DNA from: Gardnerella vaginalis ATCC 14018 = JCM 11026
Lineage (GTDB): Bacteria; Actinomycetota; Actinomycetes; Actinomycetales; Bifidobacteriaceae
Direction of reading: 5' to 3'
Assembly (NCBI RefSeq): GCF_001042655.1
Contig: NZ_AP012332.1
Span: 744,001 to 808,000, forward strand
Length of the DNA stretch: 64,000 nt
Shown: in pieces, positions 10,294 to 18,686 of the stretch
Layout of the letters: each line of letters opens with the position of its first letter
Position numbering within the stretch: position 1 is the first letter of the stretch
Made by a program: the position numbers and the translations under genes
The notes under the pieces: model-generated
The model's input: only the letters and a program-made list of their open reading frames with translations
What the model was told of the DNA's origin: nothing
Databases searched by the model: none

Positions 10294-10377
10294 GCCTCCG
10301 TGGCGGAATTGGCATACGCATCAGACTTAAAATCTGACGCCCTTACGGGCTTGTGGGTTCGAGTCCCACCAGAGGCA
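10294..10377 (+). tRNA. tRNA-Leu (anticodon TAA)
   Basis: Class II tRNA with a long variable arm (CGCCCTTACGGGCTT region). The anticodon loop CTTAAAA is closed by TCAGA/TCTGA, giving anticodon TAA (reads UUA, possibly UUG). The T arm is GTGGG-TTCGAGT-CCCAC. The acceptor is GCCTCCG with CAGAGGC and discriminator A; the sixth pair is C-A, a mismatch. CCA is not fully encoded (the sequence reads CAA after the discriminator). Confidence 0.95.
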
Positions 10378-10588
10378 CAAATGTTACGCTGCGAGTTTAT
10401 TTTTTACGTATTTAATGTTAATTTTTTGTTGCAATTCGTAAGATTTTTGGTTTAATTAGTCTTTTTTCTATAAAAATATCTGTTTACAGTCTTGCGTTAA
10501 TCGAGAATCGTACTAATCTATACCATTAATTGCAATAAAAGCAATAATAAAAATACAAGTAATATCGCAAATTAGGAAAAGAGACATA

Positions 10589-11758
10589 ATGGCTGATTTA
10601 GAGGTTGCTCCAGACTTTAAAAATGCCTATGATTCTTACGATCATAGTGATTCTGATCTGTTGAACAAACTGGCTGGCAATTTTACTGTTTTGCCTAACG
10701 ATAATCCTGTTTCGGATGCAAAGCGAGCAGAGCTGATTGATAAGCCTGCTTTTGGTCAGATTTTCTCCGACAATATGGTCCATATGTCTTGGACCAAGGG
10801 AGAAGGCTGGTCGGATAGACGTGTTGAGCCTTATGGGCCATTAAAAATGGATCCAGGTGCTTCTGTGTTGCATTATGCCCAAGAATGCTTTGAAGGTTTA
10901 AAAGCATACAAGCGAACTGATGGATCCATCTGGCTTTTCCGTCCAGATATTAATGCGGCACGATTCCAGAATTCTGCGAAGCGTTTGTATTTGCCAGATC
11001 TTTCTATCGACGATTTTATTGGATCTGTTGCAGCCTTAGTTAAGCGAGATAAAGAGTGGGTTCCAAGCCGACGCGAATATACTCTTTATATGCGTCCGTT
11101 CATGTTTGCTTCAGAGCCGTTCCTAGGTGTGCGAGAAGCTCATGAGGTTGAATATTGTGTTATTGCTTCTCCGTCAGGACCATATTTTAAAGGTGGCTTG
11201 AAGCCAGTTAGTATTTGGGTTGAAGATCAGTGGTTCCGCACTGGCCCTGGTGGTACTGGTTTTGCTAAGTGTGGTGGAAATTATGCGGCTTCCTTGCTCG
11301 GTGAATACAAGGGTATTGAACACGGTTGCGAACAGGTTTGCTTCGTTGATGCAGCAACTAAGACCTATTTGGAAGAGCTTGGTGGAATGAACGTGTTTGT
11401 TTTGCACAAGGATGGTCATTTGGAAACTCCATCTCTTACTGGTAGCATTCTTCCAGGTGTTACACGTCGTTCTATTATTCAGCTTGCAGAAGAAGCGGGT
11501 CACAAGGTTGTTGAAACTATGATTCCACTTCAGGGATTGCTTGACGATATTCGCTCTGGTGAGGTCACTGAAGTCTTTGCCTGCGGAACTGCTGCGATTA
11601 TTACGCCTATTGGTCGCTTTAAGTCAGATGACTTCGATCTTAAGGTTGCTGATGGTGGAGTTGGTGAGTTGACTCAGGCTTTGCGTGATGAATTGCTTGG
11701 TATTCAGCTTGGAGATGTTGAAGATACTCACAACTGGATGTGGAAGGTGTGCGACTAG
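10589..11758 (+). CDS. ilvE: Branched-chain amino acid aminotransferase
   Basis: PLP enzyme for the last step of leucine, isoleucine and valine synthesis, or their degradation, 389 aa. It belongs to the long class with an N-terminal extension (as in eukaryotic BCAT and many actinobacteria). The PLP lysine is in GFAKCGGNYAAS. Also visible are the glutamate-containing YLEELGGMNVFV segment, SILPGVTR and the GTAAIITPI phosphate-binding turn. ATG with AGGAAAAG upstream. It is monocistronic by spacing; a long hairpin follows. The 211-nt region before it, after tRNA-Leu, is AT-rich and shows no riboswitch or T-box that I can recognise. Confidence 0.95.
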   Translation: MADLEVAPDFKNAYDSYDHSDSDLLNKLAGNFTVLPNDNPVSDAKRAELIDKPAFGQIFSDNMVHMSWTKGEGWSDRRVEPYGPLKMDPGASVLHYAQECFEGLKAYKRTDGSIWLFRPDINAARFQNSAKRLYLPDLSIDDFIGSVAALVKRDKEWVPSRREYTLYMRPFMFASEPFLGVREAHEVEYCVIASPSGPYFKGGLKPVSIWVEDQWFRTGPGGTGFAKCGGNYAASLLGEYKGIEHGCEQVCFVDAATKTYLEELGGMNVFVLHKDGHLETPSLTGSILPGVTRRSIIQLAEEAGHKVVETMIPLQGLLDDIRSGEVTEVFACGTAAIITPIGRFKSDDFDLKVADGGVGELTQALRDELLGIQLGDVEDTHNWMWKVCD

Positions 11759-11818
11759 TTAAAAGCTGTTTAAGAGCTATTTAAAAGTCGTTTTAAATCC
11801 GTTAGAGTTTTTAGTATT

Positions 11819-11859
11819 TGGCGCGTCATTTTTTATATCTTATAAAAGGTGGCGCGCTA
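11819..11859. terminator. Long hairpin after ilvE, possible terminator
   Basis: An 18-bp stem with four GT wobbles (TGGCGCGTCATTTTTTAT against ATAAAAGGTGGCGCGCTA) and a 5-nt loop, 60 nt after the ilvE stop. No T-run follows on the + strand, so it is not a textbook intrinsic terminator. Confidence 0.45.
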
Positions 11860-11939
11860 ATTGTATGCTTAATTGGTTATAGGCTTATTAGGCGGATTTT
11901 GTTTTTTAAGTGTTTAACTAACCTTGGAAAGGAAATATT

Positions 11940-12695
11940 GTGGAAGGGGCTTTAGGAGATAACATTTTCTTCCTTGTTGTTGAATACATTGCTATGGGTT
12001 GCTGCGGAATGGTTGGCGGAATGTGGGCTATTCGCAAGAATTATGATATCTTTGCAATAATCACAACGTCATGGCTTACAGCATTGGGTGGCGGAATTGT
12101 TAGAGACGTTCTGCTTGGAGCTTTGCCGCCAGTTGGAATTGCAGATAGGGGATTTGTTTTTACTGGTCTTGCTTCGGGTGTTATTGTTGCTTTCGCTCAT
12201 CTAGAAATTGATGAGTGGAAATGGCTTATGTTAACTCTTGACGCTTTAGCATTGGGGCTTTTTGCTGTAAATGGTACCGCTAAAGGCTTGGATTTTCACA
12301 TGTCTGGAATGGCGTCTGTGTTTTTAGGCATGGCTACAGCTCTTGGTGGTGGATTAATTCGAGATATGGTTTTGAATCAAGTTCCTGTAATTGTTCGAGA
12401 TAAGCATTGGTATGCGCTTCCTGCTGCAGTTGGGTGTGTTTTGACGGTATTTGTTGTAAAAGCACAACGTGCAGGATGTTTTGACGTTATTACAGAGATG
12501 ATTTTAGATACTCTTATTGTTGTGCTAGTAGTTGCGATGCGATTAATGTCTGTAAAGTTTGATTTAACGCTTTTTGGTGCAATGAACCGCAAATCGCCAA
12601 TAAAAATAAGTAAATATCGCAGACATAATGCATATAGTCGTAAAATTTCCGATAAAGCCATAAAAAATACAGAAAAAAATAATCAAAATAAATAG
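11940..12695 (+). CDS. UPF0126 / TRIC-like membrane protein
   Basis: Integral membrane protein, 251 aa, with about seven hydrophobic segments arranged as a repeat. Each half carries the diagnostic glycine-rich motif (GGGIVRDVLLGALPP and GGGLIRDMVLNQVP), characteristic of the UPF0126/TRIC (YicG-like) family. Family members are glycine-bundle channels; a physiological substrate cannot be named from sequence. GTG start with GAAAGGAA about 6 nt upstream. The C-terminal 40 residues are basic (Lys/Asn/Arg) and presumably cytoplasmic. Confidence 0.85.
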   Translation: MEGALGDNIFFLVVEYIAMGCCGMVGGMWAIRKNYDIFAIITTSWLTALGGGIVRDVLLGALPPVGIADRGFVFTGLASGVIVAFAHLEIDEWKWLMLTLDALALGLFAVNGTAKGLDFHMSGMASVFLGMATALGGGLIRDMVLNQVPVIVRDKHWYALPAAVGCVLTVFVVKAQRAGCFDVITEMILDTLIVVLVVAMRLMSVKFDLTLFGAMNRKSPIKISKYRRHNAYSRKISDKAIKNTEKNNQNK

Positions 12696-12770
12696 AAAAT
12701 ATAGTCTAATCTGAATAAATATCGGTTAGTGTCTAGAGTTTGTCTTTGCCTATCTCAATAATGAAACACA

Positions 12771-12954
12771 TCGACCAGAGGTCGCGCTCAACAAGAGTAG
12801 CAATCATTAGCCAGAAAGAGGCGTTAAGTGATTTGCAAAAGGGGAGAGCGCCGAAGTTTGTAGGTTATTCTTTCTAGCTTACAAGCTGGGACTTGGCTTA
12901 ATAAGCCAAGGACTGTCGCAGCAATTTTGGCAATTTGCTGCGGAGTGCTATCGA
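12771..12954 (+). promoter_or_regulatory. Lysine riboswitch (L box) upstream of the permease
   Basis: Conserved L-box elements occur in order: AGAGGTCGCG, CAAGAGTA, AAGAGGCG, AAAAGGGGAGAGCGCCGAAG, GCTGGGACTTGG, GGACTGTCGCAGC and GCGGAGTGCTA. Closing pairs are AG/CT plus the self-complementary TCGA at 12771-12774 and 12951-12954. Helices such as TTGGCTTAATAAGCCAA and GCAGCAAATT-type arms are evident. It ends 55 nt before the permease start. With no T-run hairpin in that interval, control may be translational. It fills most of the 314-nt gap after the UPF0126 gene. Confidence 0.94.
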
Positions 12955-13009
12955 CATGCATACTGTTGCCTGTTTGCCTCTGTTTGAATATTGTCAAAAG
13001 GAGGAAACA

Positions 13010-14458
13010 ATGAATAACGACAGTTCATCAACTACTGAATCTCAAACTGTGCATCGCAGTTTAAAAACACGCCACATTTCCATGATTGCTTTGGGTGGAA
13101 GCATTGGAACAGGCTTATTTGTAGCTAGTGGCGCAACAATCCACATGGCAGGACCTGGTGGCGCGCTTTTGGCATACGCTGCAATCGGTATCATGGTTTA
13201 TTTTCTTATGACATCTCTAGGAGAGATGGCAACATATATGCCAATTAGTGGGTCTTTTGCATCTTATTCTGGAAAGTTTATTGATCCAGCTTTAGGATTT
13301 GCAATGGGTTGGAATTATTGGTTTAACTGGGCAATCACGGTTGCTGTAGATATAAGCACTGCAGCAATCGTTTTGCAATATTGGCTTCCTAATGTGCCAA
13401 TATGGGTGTTTTCGCTAACAGTTCTTGTTATTATTCTTTTGATTAATATTCTTACTGTTAAGTGCTTTGGAGAAACCGAGTATTGGCTTTCGATTATTAA
13501 AGTTGTAACAGTTATTATATTCCTTGCTATTGGTTTGCTTACGATTGTTGGAATTTTAGGCGGAAAAGCACCATTGTTAAGCAACTTTACTCATAAGAAT
13601 GCTCCATTTGCTGGCGGAATCCCAGCTGTTTTAGGTGCGTTTGCTATTGCAGGATTCTCGTTCCAGGGAACAGAGCTTATTGGCATTACAGCAGGTGAAT
13701 CTGCAACACCAGATAAGAGTATTCCAAAGGCTGTAAAGCAAGTGTTTTGGCGTATTGTTTTGTTCTACATTCTTGCAATCTTTGTAATCGCATGCATTAT
13801 TCCATACACAAGCCCAAGTTTGCTTGGATCGGAAGCTAGCGATATTTCTATAAGCCCATTCACTCTTGTGTTCCAGCGTGCAGGATTGGCGATTGCAGCA
13901 ACAATCATGAATGCCGTTGTGCTTACATCTGTTATCTCGGCAGCAAACTCTGGAATGTATGCTTCTACTAGAATGCTTTACGCTCTTGCAAAAGATAATC
14001 ACGCTCCAAAGATGTTTGGAAACGTAGATAGAAGAGGTGTTCCAATGCAATCTTTGGTTGCAACGTTTGTTGTAGCTCTTTTAACATTCTTGATGAGTAT
14101 TTTTGGAACTCAAATTTACATGTTCTTAGTTGCTGCAAGTGGTTTGACTGGATTTATTGCATGGGCAGGAATCGCAGCTGCGCACTACAGGTTCCGCAAA
14201 GCGTATATTGCTCAAGGAAAGTCTTTGGACGATCTTGTTTATAAAGCTAAGTGGTATCCATTCGGTCCTATCGTGGCTCTTGTATTGTGCATTTTGGTTA
14301 TTGTTGGCCAAGATCTTGAATCATTCCACACGCTTAATTGGCAAGCAATTGGCATAACTTATATGTCTGTGCCGCTGTTCATTGTGCTTTATGTTGGATA
14401 CAAGATTAAGTACCACACTAAGGTTATTCCTTTAGATCAAGTTGATTTAACAAAGTGA
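13010..14458 (+). CDS. lysP: Amino acid permease, probable lysine-specific permease (LysP type)
   Basis: APC-superfamily transporter, 482 aa, about 12 membrane helices. The first helix carries the family motif ALGGSIGTGLFVASG, followed by GPGGALLAY, and later GTELIGITAGES (helix 6 region). Start is the ATG at 13010 because AAGGAGG (12998-13004) precedes it by 5 nt. The longer in-frame version from 12935 would begin inside the riboswitch and is rejected. Substrate is inferred from the lysine riboswitch directly upstream. It ends in a bidirectional-looking terminator. Confidence 0.92.
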   Translation: MNNDSSSTTESQTVHRSLKTRHISMIALGGSIGTGLFVASGATIHMAGPGGALLAYAAIGIMVYFLMTSLGEMATYMPISGSFASYSGKFIDPALGFAMGWNYWFNWAITVAVDISTAAIVLQYWLPNVPIWVFSLTVLVIILLINILTVKCFGETEYWLSIIKVVTVIIFLAIGLLTIVGILGGKAPLLSNFTHKNAPFAGGIPAVLGAFAIAGFSFQGTELIGITAGESATPDKSIPKAVKQVFWRIVLFYILAIFVIACIIPYTSPSLLGSEASDISISPFTLVFQRAGLAIAATIMNAVVLTSVISAANSGMYASTRMLYALAKDNHAPKMFGNVDRRGVPMQSLVATFVVALLTFLMSIFGTQIYMFLVAASGLTGFIAWAGIAAAHYRFRKAYIAQGKSLDDLVYKAKWYPFGPIVALVLCILVIVGQDLESFHTLNWQAIGITYMSVPLFIVLYVGYKIKYHTKVIPLDQVDLTK

Positions 14459-14462
14459 TTAG

Positions 14463-14510
14463 AATATAAAAAATGCGCTCAGTGATTTTGCTGAGCGCAT
14501 TTTTATATTG
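14463..14510. terminator. Bidirectional terminator between lysP and the convergent coiled-coil protein gene
   Basis: The stem AAATGCGCTCAG / CTGAGCGCATTT, with flanking A and T runs extending it on both sides, lies between convergent genes. It can serve both strands. Confidence 0.93.
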
Positions 14511-14524
14511 ATTAACAGAGGTTA

Positions 14525-15448
14525 TTATTTGTCTCCGTCGTTAGAAATTTTAGGATCTGGCTGTTCCTTCTTTTTCTCTTCCTCTTCCGTCTGCTTTCTT
14601 TCTTCTTCCTTCTTTTTCTCTTCCTCTTCAGCTTGCTTCCTAGCTTGTTCTTCAGCTTGCTTCTTAGCTTGTTCTTCTAGCTGCTTCTGTAGATTTTCGG
14701 CAGCATCCCTAATTCGCTTTCTTCTTTCTAATTCTAAACGTCTCTTTTCTGCATCAGCCTTTGCATTTGCTTTAGCTTTAGCAGCTTGCTCGTCAGCTTG
14801 ACGCTTTGCTTCTTCAATCTTTTTCTGCATGGCGTTATCTGCTTGAACTTTTTCTTCTTGAGTAGGAGGAATATTTTGAATAATAATATTCGGCTTACGC
14901 TTTACCTTAGGAGCTATACGAATAACAGGAGCAGTAATCTTCTGCAGTTCCTTCTGGCTTTCTTCAGCCTTCTGCTTCTCCTGTGCATTCGCTGTAGTAT
15001 CTGTAGATGCTGCAGAAAGCTTATCAATCATTGCAGAAGTCACTCCACGAATACGCTGAGCATTGTCAGAATACCATTGAGTTGCAGCTATAGCTTGAGC
15101 TCCCTGAGACCCTAACTCTTCTGGAGAATTAGCATTGCATACAACTGTTTCTGGCAAACGCTGCTTCAAAAGCTTAGCAAGTAATTTGCCATTTTCTGAG
15201 TTATCTTGAGCAAAAGAGATAAGAAGAGAATTTTTAGTAAGTTTTTTCCATGACTGGCTTGCTTTGCTAACTTGTGCAACCTTAATTTCGCACTGTTTTC
15301 TAGCTTCTTTCATACGAGATGAGTGCTGAATGCTCCAGCAAATACCACCAACGCCTAATACTAAAGCTAATACAATGACGCCAGCAATGAGAATTATCAT
15401 CTTCTTTTTATGACCATTATTCGTGGCTTCGGAGATGTTTTCTAACAT
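14525..15448 (-). CDS. Membrane-anchored protein with a charged Glu/Lys coiled-coil tail, function unknown
   Basis: 307 aa, not recognised. Residues 1-17 are cytoplasmic and Lys-rich, one membrane helix spans about 17-38, then a putative extracellular domain follows (about 40-160, with two Cys at roughly 53 and 99). From about residue 195 to the end it is almost pure Glu/Lys/Gln/Ala (EEQAKKQAEEQARKQ and similar), predicted as a long single helix. The start has AGAGGATG upstream. At DNA level the tail contains 24-bp direct repeats (14564-14587 with 14606-14629; tandem 14630-14653 with 14654-14677), so its length can change in steps of 8 or 14 codons. Topology resembles the protein at 47914-48855. 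Possibly a wall-spanning or surface protein; no domain supports a specific function. Confidence 0.75.
   Translation of the reverse strand: MLENISEATNNGHKKKMIILIAGVIVLALVLGVGGICWSIQHSSRMKEARKQCEIKVAQVSKASQSWKKLTKNSLLISFAQDNSENGKLLAKLLKQRLPETVVCNANSPEELGSQGAQAIAATQWYSDNAQRIRGVTSAMIDKLSAASTDTTANAQEKQKAEESQKELQKITAPVIRIAPKVKRKPNIIIQNIPPTQEEKVQADNAMQKKIEEAKRQADEQAAKAKANAKADAEKRRLELERRKRIRDAAENLQKQLEEQAKKQAEEQARKQAEEEEKKKEEERKQTEEEEKKKEQPDPKISNDGDK
14564..14677. repeat. In-frame 24-bp direct repeats in the coiled-coil tail
   Basis: TTCCTTCTTTTTCTCTTCCT(CTTC) occurs at 14564-14587 and 14606-14629. AGCTTGCTTCCTAGCTTGTT(CTTC) is repeated in tandem at 14630-14653 and 14654-14677 with one mismatch. Both periods (42 and 24 nt) are multiples of three. 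Confidence 0.85.
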
Positions 15449-15624
15449 GTATCATCCTCTGTTTTTATCAATCTTCGCCAAGAATTGCTTTTTGCAAAAC
15501 AACACTTATAGTTTACGCCAAACTAAGTACGTGACCCTTGTAGTTTGTAGCATTTTTGATGATTTGCAAGACAAGCGATATCATTTGCGATTCATTAGAA
15601 TACAATATTCAAATAAATTCAAAA

Positions 15625-15655
15625 CAAAAAAACCACCAGACTTGCTGGTGGTTTT
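15625..15655 (-). terminator. Terminator after tRNA-Asn
   Basis: On the minus strand, AAAACCACCAG / CTGGTGGTTTT with a short loop and a T-run, starting 2 nt after the encoded CCA. Confidence 0.93.
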
Positions 15656-15657
15656 CT

Positions 15658-15733
15658 TGGCTCCTGCGGCTGGGCTTGAACCAGCGACCATTCGATTAAC
15701 AGTCGAACGCTCTGCCAACTGAGCTACGCAGGA
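15658..15733 (-). tRNA. tRNA-Asn (anticodon GTT), CCA encoded
   Basis: On the minus strand the acceptor TCCTGCG/CGCAGGA is fully paired, discriminator is G and CCA is encoded (15658-15660). The anticodon loop CTGTTAA is closed by TTCGA/TCGAA, giving GTT. The T arm is GCTGG-TTCAAGC-CCAGC. A short open frame overlaps it on each strand; neither is a gene. Confidence 0.97.
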
Positions 15734-16009
15734 ATATCCTTTGCGCTTGGCTGTGTGCCGTGCACAAGACATTTATATTACACGGAATTTTATGATATGC
15801 AAATATAGCGTGTTTGGGCGTGTCGAAAACTCATAATCGTTGGAATACCAATGATTTGTACGCTTTAACCACATTGATAAAAAAGTGTTCCTAAAAAAAG
15901 AATTTTGTGAAAAACTTTCAAATATAAGCGAAAACCTTTAAATAATGCAGATTTTCGCTGTTGAAGCATAAAACAAATTTGATTTATGAAAGGAGAAAAA
16001 TAAAATATC
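15734..16009. other. Gap between tRNA-Asn and the M23 gene, with one inverted repeat
   Basis: This 276-nt AT-rich gap holds an inverted repeat, AGCGAAAA (15927-15934) with TTTTCGCT (15952-15959). It ends in AAAGGAGA, the ribosome site of the next gene. No supported gene is seen. Confidence 0.5.
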
Positions 16010-16771
16010 ATGAGAAAAATATTTGATTTAAAAATGATTAAGCCCAGAATCTTAAAAGTCAAAAAATTTATATTAAAACAAAAATCACAATTTGTTAGAA
16101 TACTGATTTTTATTATTCTGATTGTAATCATGTTGATTATTCATAGTTGCATAAATCCTACAATAAACAAAAGTATTGAGTATGAATATTTGCAATCGAA
16201 TCAAACTGATTATAGTGTATCTTCATTTGACGCTGGTTGCATAGAAAAATCTTTTGTAGGTAAAAAGCAAAAAATAGTCGCGAATACAGTTAGTCAAGTT
16301 TCAACAGCTTCAACACTAAAAGAAACTACAAATTGTAAATCAAGGATGGTATGGCCAGTAAAAAATGTAAACATTATTAAAGATTTTGATGCTCCAGCAA
16401 AACCATGGCTCGCAGGTCATAGAGGAGTTGATTTGCGAGCAGAGGAAGGAACTGAGCTATATGCTCCATCAGATGGAATAATAAATTTTGCTGGACTTGT
16501 GGCTGGAAAATCTGTTGTAACAATCAAACATGGAGTTTTGTCTTCCACATTTGAGCCATCATATACGGATTTACCAGTTGGAACAGTTGTTAGAAAAGGT
16601 CAATTTTTTGGTTACGTAACAGTTGGATCAGATCATTGTGACAATTTGTGTATTCAATGGGGTTTAAAACGAAGAGACAGGACTTATGCAAATCCAAGGA
16701 AAATGGTAGCGAAAAAACGAATAATTTTAAAGCCCAAAGAAGAGACAAAAGAAGAAAAAAATAGTCTGTAA
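16010..16771 (+). CDS. Membrane-anchored M23/LytM-family protein, probably catalytically degenerate
   Basis: 253 aa: basic N-terminus, one membrane helix (about 29-46), a linker, then an M23 (LytM) domain from about residue 115 (MVWPVKN). The first zinc-ligand motif is kept (H137-R-G-V-D141). The final motif, which in the actinobacterial subfamily reads Cys-Leu-His-Trp-Gly, here reads C214-I-Q216-W-G, so the third zinc ligand appears to be Gln. Active M23 enzymes cut peptidoglycan cross-bridges; degenerate ones act as amidase activators or wall-binding scaffolds. Ribosome site AAAGGAGA upstream. Role as regulator or scaffold is an inference. Confidence 0.85.
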   Translation: MRKIFDLKMIKPRILKVKKFILKQKSQFVRILIFIILIVIMLIIHSCINPTINKSIEYEYLQSNQTDYSVSSFDAGCIEKSFVGKKQKIVANTVSQVSTASTLKETTNCKSRMVWPVKNVNIIKDFDAPAKPWLAGHRGVDLRAEEGTELYAPSDGIINFAGLVAGKSVVTIKHGVLSSTFEPSYTDLPVGTVVRKGQFFGYVTVGSDHCDNLCIQWGLKRRDRTYANPRKMVAKKRIILKPKEETKEEKNSL

Positions 16772-16865
16772 AATGCGTGTCGTATAGTGTAATAAGAGTC
16801 TTGGGCTTAAGACATTGACCTAAGATTATTACATAAGATTTTCTTAAACATATTAGGGAGCGAAT

Positions 16866-18680
16866 ATGCAAAAGTATTCTCGTAATCTCGATGAGAAAAT
16901 TGATTACAATGCAAACATTTTTTCGCTTCTTGAAAGTCGCGTAGAACGTAAGCCGAACGATTCATTGGTTGAGTATGTAGGACGCGACGGGGAATGGAAT
17001 TCCTACAGTGCTAAAGACTTTAAAGATTTGGTTATATCGGTAGCAAAAGGATTCATAGCACACGGTGTGATGCCGGGAGATACTATATCGATAATAGCGC
17101 ATACTTCATGGCAGTGGACTGTGCTTGATATGGCAATAATGTCTATAGGCGCGTTAACAGTGCCAATTTATGAAACAAGTTCTGCAGTGCAAATAGAAAA
17201 TATTATTAACGATTCTAGAGTAAGCATGATTTTTGTTGAAGATGAAAATATGCGTGAAACTGTGGAAATATCAAAGAAGTCATGTCCAAGCCTTAACGAT
17301 GTCTATGTATTAAGCAGAGACGCAATAGATGCGCTAATTGAGTATGGAAAAACAGTTACAGACTCAGAGTTTTATGAAAGAGAAAAAGCTGTTAAAGGCG
17401 ATGATCTAGCTACAATCGTTTACACATCTGGATCTACAGGAGACCCGAAAGGTATAGAACTTTCGCACGGAAATTTTGTGTTTATAGCGAAATCTGGAAT
17501 GCTTTCCATGCCAGATATAGCATTAAAAGGCAAACCAAGACTTCTTTTATTCCTTCCTTTAGCACATGTATTTGCAAGATTTATGCAGTTCTTCTGTTTT
17601 GCTGGAAATGTAACACTTGGATTGTCAAGCAACCTTAAAACAATACTAAGTGATTTTAAAAGTTTTAAACCAACTTTCATACTTGGTGTACCTAGAATAT
17701 TTGAAAAAATCTACAATGCTGCCTCTCAAAAAGCTGGTAGAGGAGTAAAAGGATTTATATTTGCTCAAAGCGTAAAAGTGGCAAAAGAATGGTCAAAAGC
17801 TCAACAATCGGGGAGAATGATTTCGCCAATGCTGGCTATAAGCCACTCCTTATGTAAAAAGCTCGTTTACAACTCAATTTTGCAAGTTTTTGGAGGAGAC
17901 GTTGAATATGGTGTTTCAGGAGGAGCACCATTAGACAAATCGATTTCGCATTTCTTCAATGGCATGGGATTGCCAATTCTCGAAGGGTACGGAATGACAG
18001 AAACATGTGCTCCGTCAATGGTAAATCCAACGAAAGGCTATAAAATCGGAACAGTTGGTTTGCCAGTACAGGGAGTGTCTGTAGCAATAGATGATGAGGG
18101 AGAGCTTTGTATTAAAAGTCCCGCTGTTTGCAAAGGATATCATAATCATCCAGAGATAACTGAAAAACAAATAGTAAATGGATGGTTGCATACAGGAGAC
18201 TTCGGATCTTTAGATTCCGACGGTTTTGTAAAAATTACTGGTCGCAAAAAAGATCTGATAATAACAGCTGGCGGGAAAAACGTTTCACCTAGCATACTCG
18301 AAGCATCAGTTATGACTTCTTCAATTATTTCTCAATGCGTTGTTATTGGAGACAGAAAACCTTTTATCTCTGCGATTATTGCGTTAGATCTTGCAGAAGT
18401 GAATTCTTGGCTGAAATCTCGAGGAGCAAGCCCAGTGCGCTCGCTGGAAGAGGCAAGAAAAAATTCAATCGTCATAAGTTCCGTAGAACAAAGCATAGTT
18501 AAAGCAAATTCTAATGTTTCTAGAGCAGAATCAATCAGAAAATTTGAGATTGTTCCAGATGCTTTTACTCAAGAAAATGGTTTAGTTACACCAAGCCTTA
18601 AAGCAAAGCGCAATGCGGTTATAGAACGTTATAACGATCTTATCGAAAATAAGATTTACGCTCCAAGACCAAGAAAATAA
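16866..18680 (+). CDS. Long-chain fatty acid-CoA ligase (AMP-binding)
   Basis: Adenylate-forming enzyme activating fatty acids to acyl-CoA, 604 aa, similar in length to actinobacterial FadD15-type ligases. The P-loop YTSGSTGDPKGIELSH, the GYGMTETCAP adenine-binding segment and the hinge region GWLHTGDFGSLDSDGFVKI-TGRKKD are all present. The C-terminal acidic-basic segment (LVTPSLKAKRN) supplies the conserved Lys. AGGGAG ribosome site. It converges with the lipoprotein gene after 6 nt. Bifidobacteria lack beta-oxidation as far as known, so a role in scavenging exogenous fatty acids for lipids is inferred. Confidence 0.92.
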   Translation: MQKYSRNLDEKIDYNANIFSLLESRVERKPNDSLVEYVGRDGEWNSYSAKDFKDLVISVAKGFIAHGVMPGDTISIIAHTSWQWTVLDMAIMSIGALTVPIYETSSAVQIENIINDSRVSMIFVEDENMRETVEISKKSCPSLNDVYVLSRDAIDALIEYGKTVTDSEFYEREKAVKGDDLATIVYTSGSTGDPKGIELSHGNFVFIAKSGMLSMPDIALKGKPRLLLFLPLAHVFARFMQFFCFAGNVTLGLSSNLKTILSDFKSFKPTFILGVPRIFEKIYNAASQKAGRGVKGFIFAQSVKVAKEWSKAQQSGRMISPMLAISHSLCKKLVYNSILQVFGGDVEYGVSGGAPLDKSISHFFNGMGLPILEGYGMTETCAPSMVNPTKGYKIGTVGLPVQGVSVAIDDEGELCIKSPAVCKGYHNHPEITEKQIVNGWLHTGDFGSLDSDGFVKITGRKKDLIITAGGKNVSPSILEASVMTSSIISQCVVIGDRKPFISAIIALDLAEVNSWLKSRGASPVRSLEEARKNSIVISSVEQSIVKANSNVSRAESIRKFEIVPDAFTQENGLVTPSLKAKRNAVIERYNDLIENKIYAPRPRK

Positions 18681-18686
18681 CGTACT

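Noticed and set aside
12935..13009. Longer lysP start giving 25 extra residues
   Set aside because: The first codons lie in the 3' strand of the lysine riboswitch; AAGGAGG at 12998-13004 points to the ATG at 13010.
15423..15772. Open frames of 99 aa (+) and 63 aa (-) across this region
   Set aside because: Both run through tRNA-Asn and its terminator; no ribosome site and no protein-like composition.
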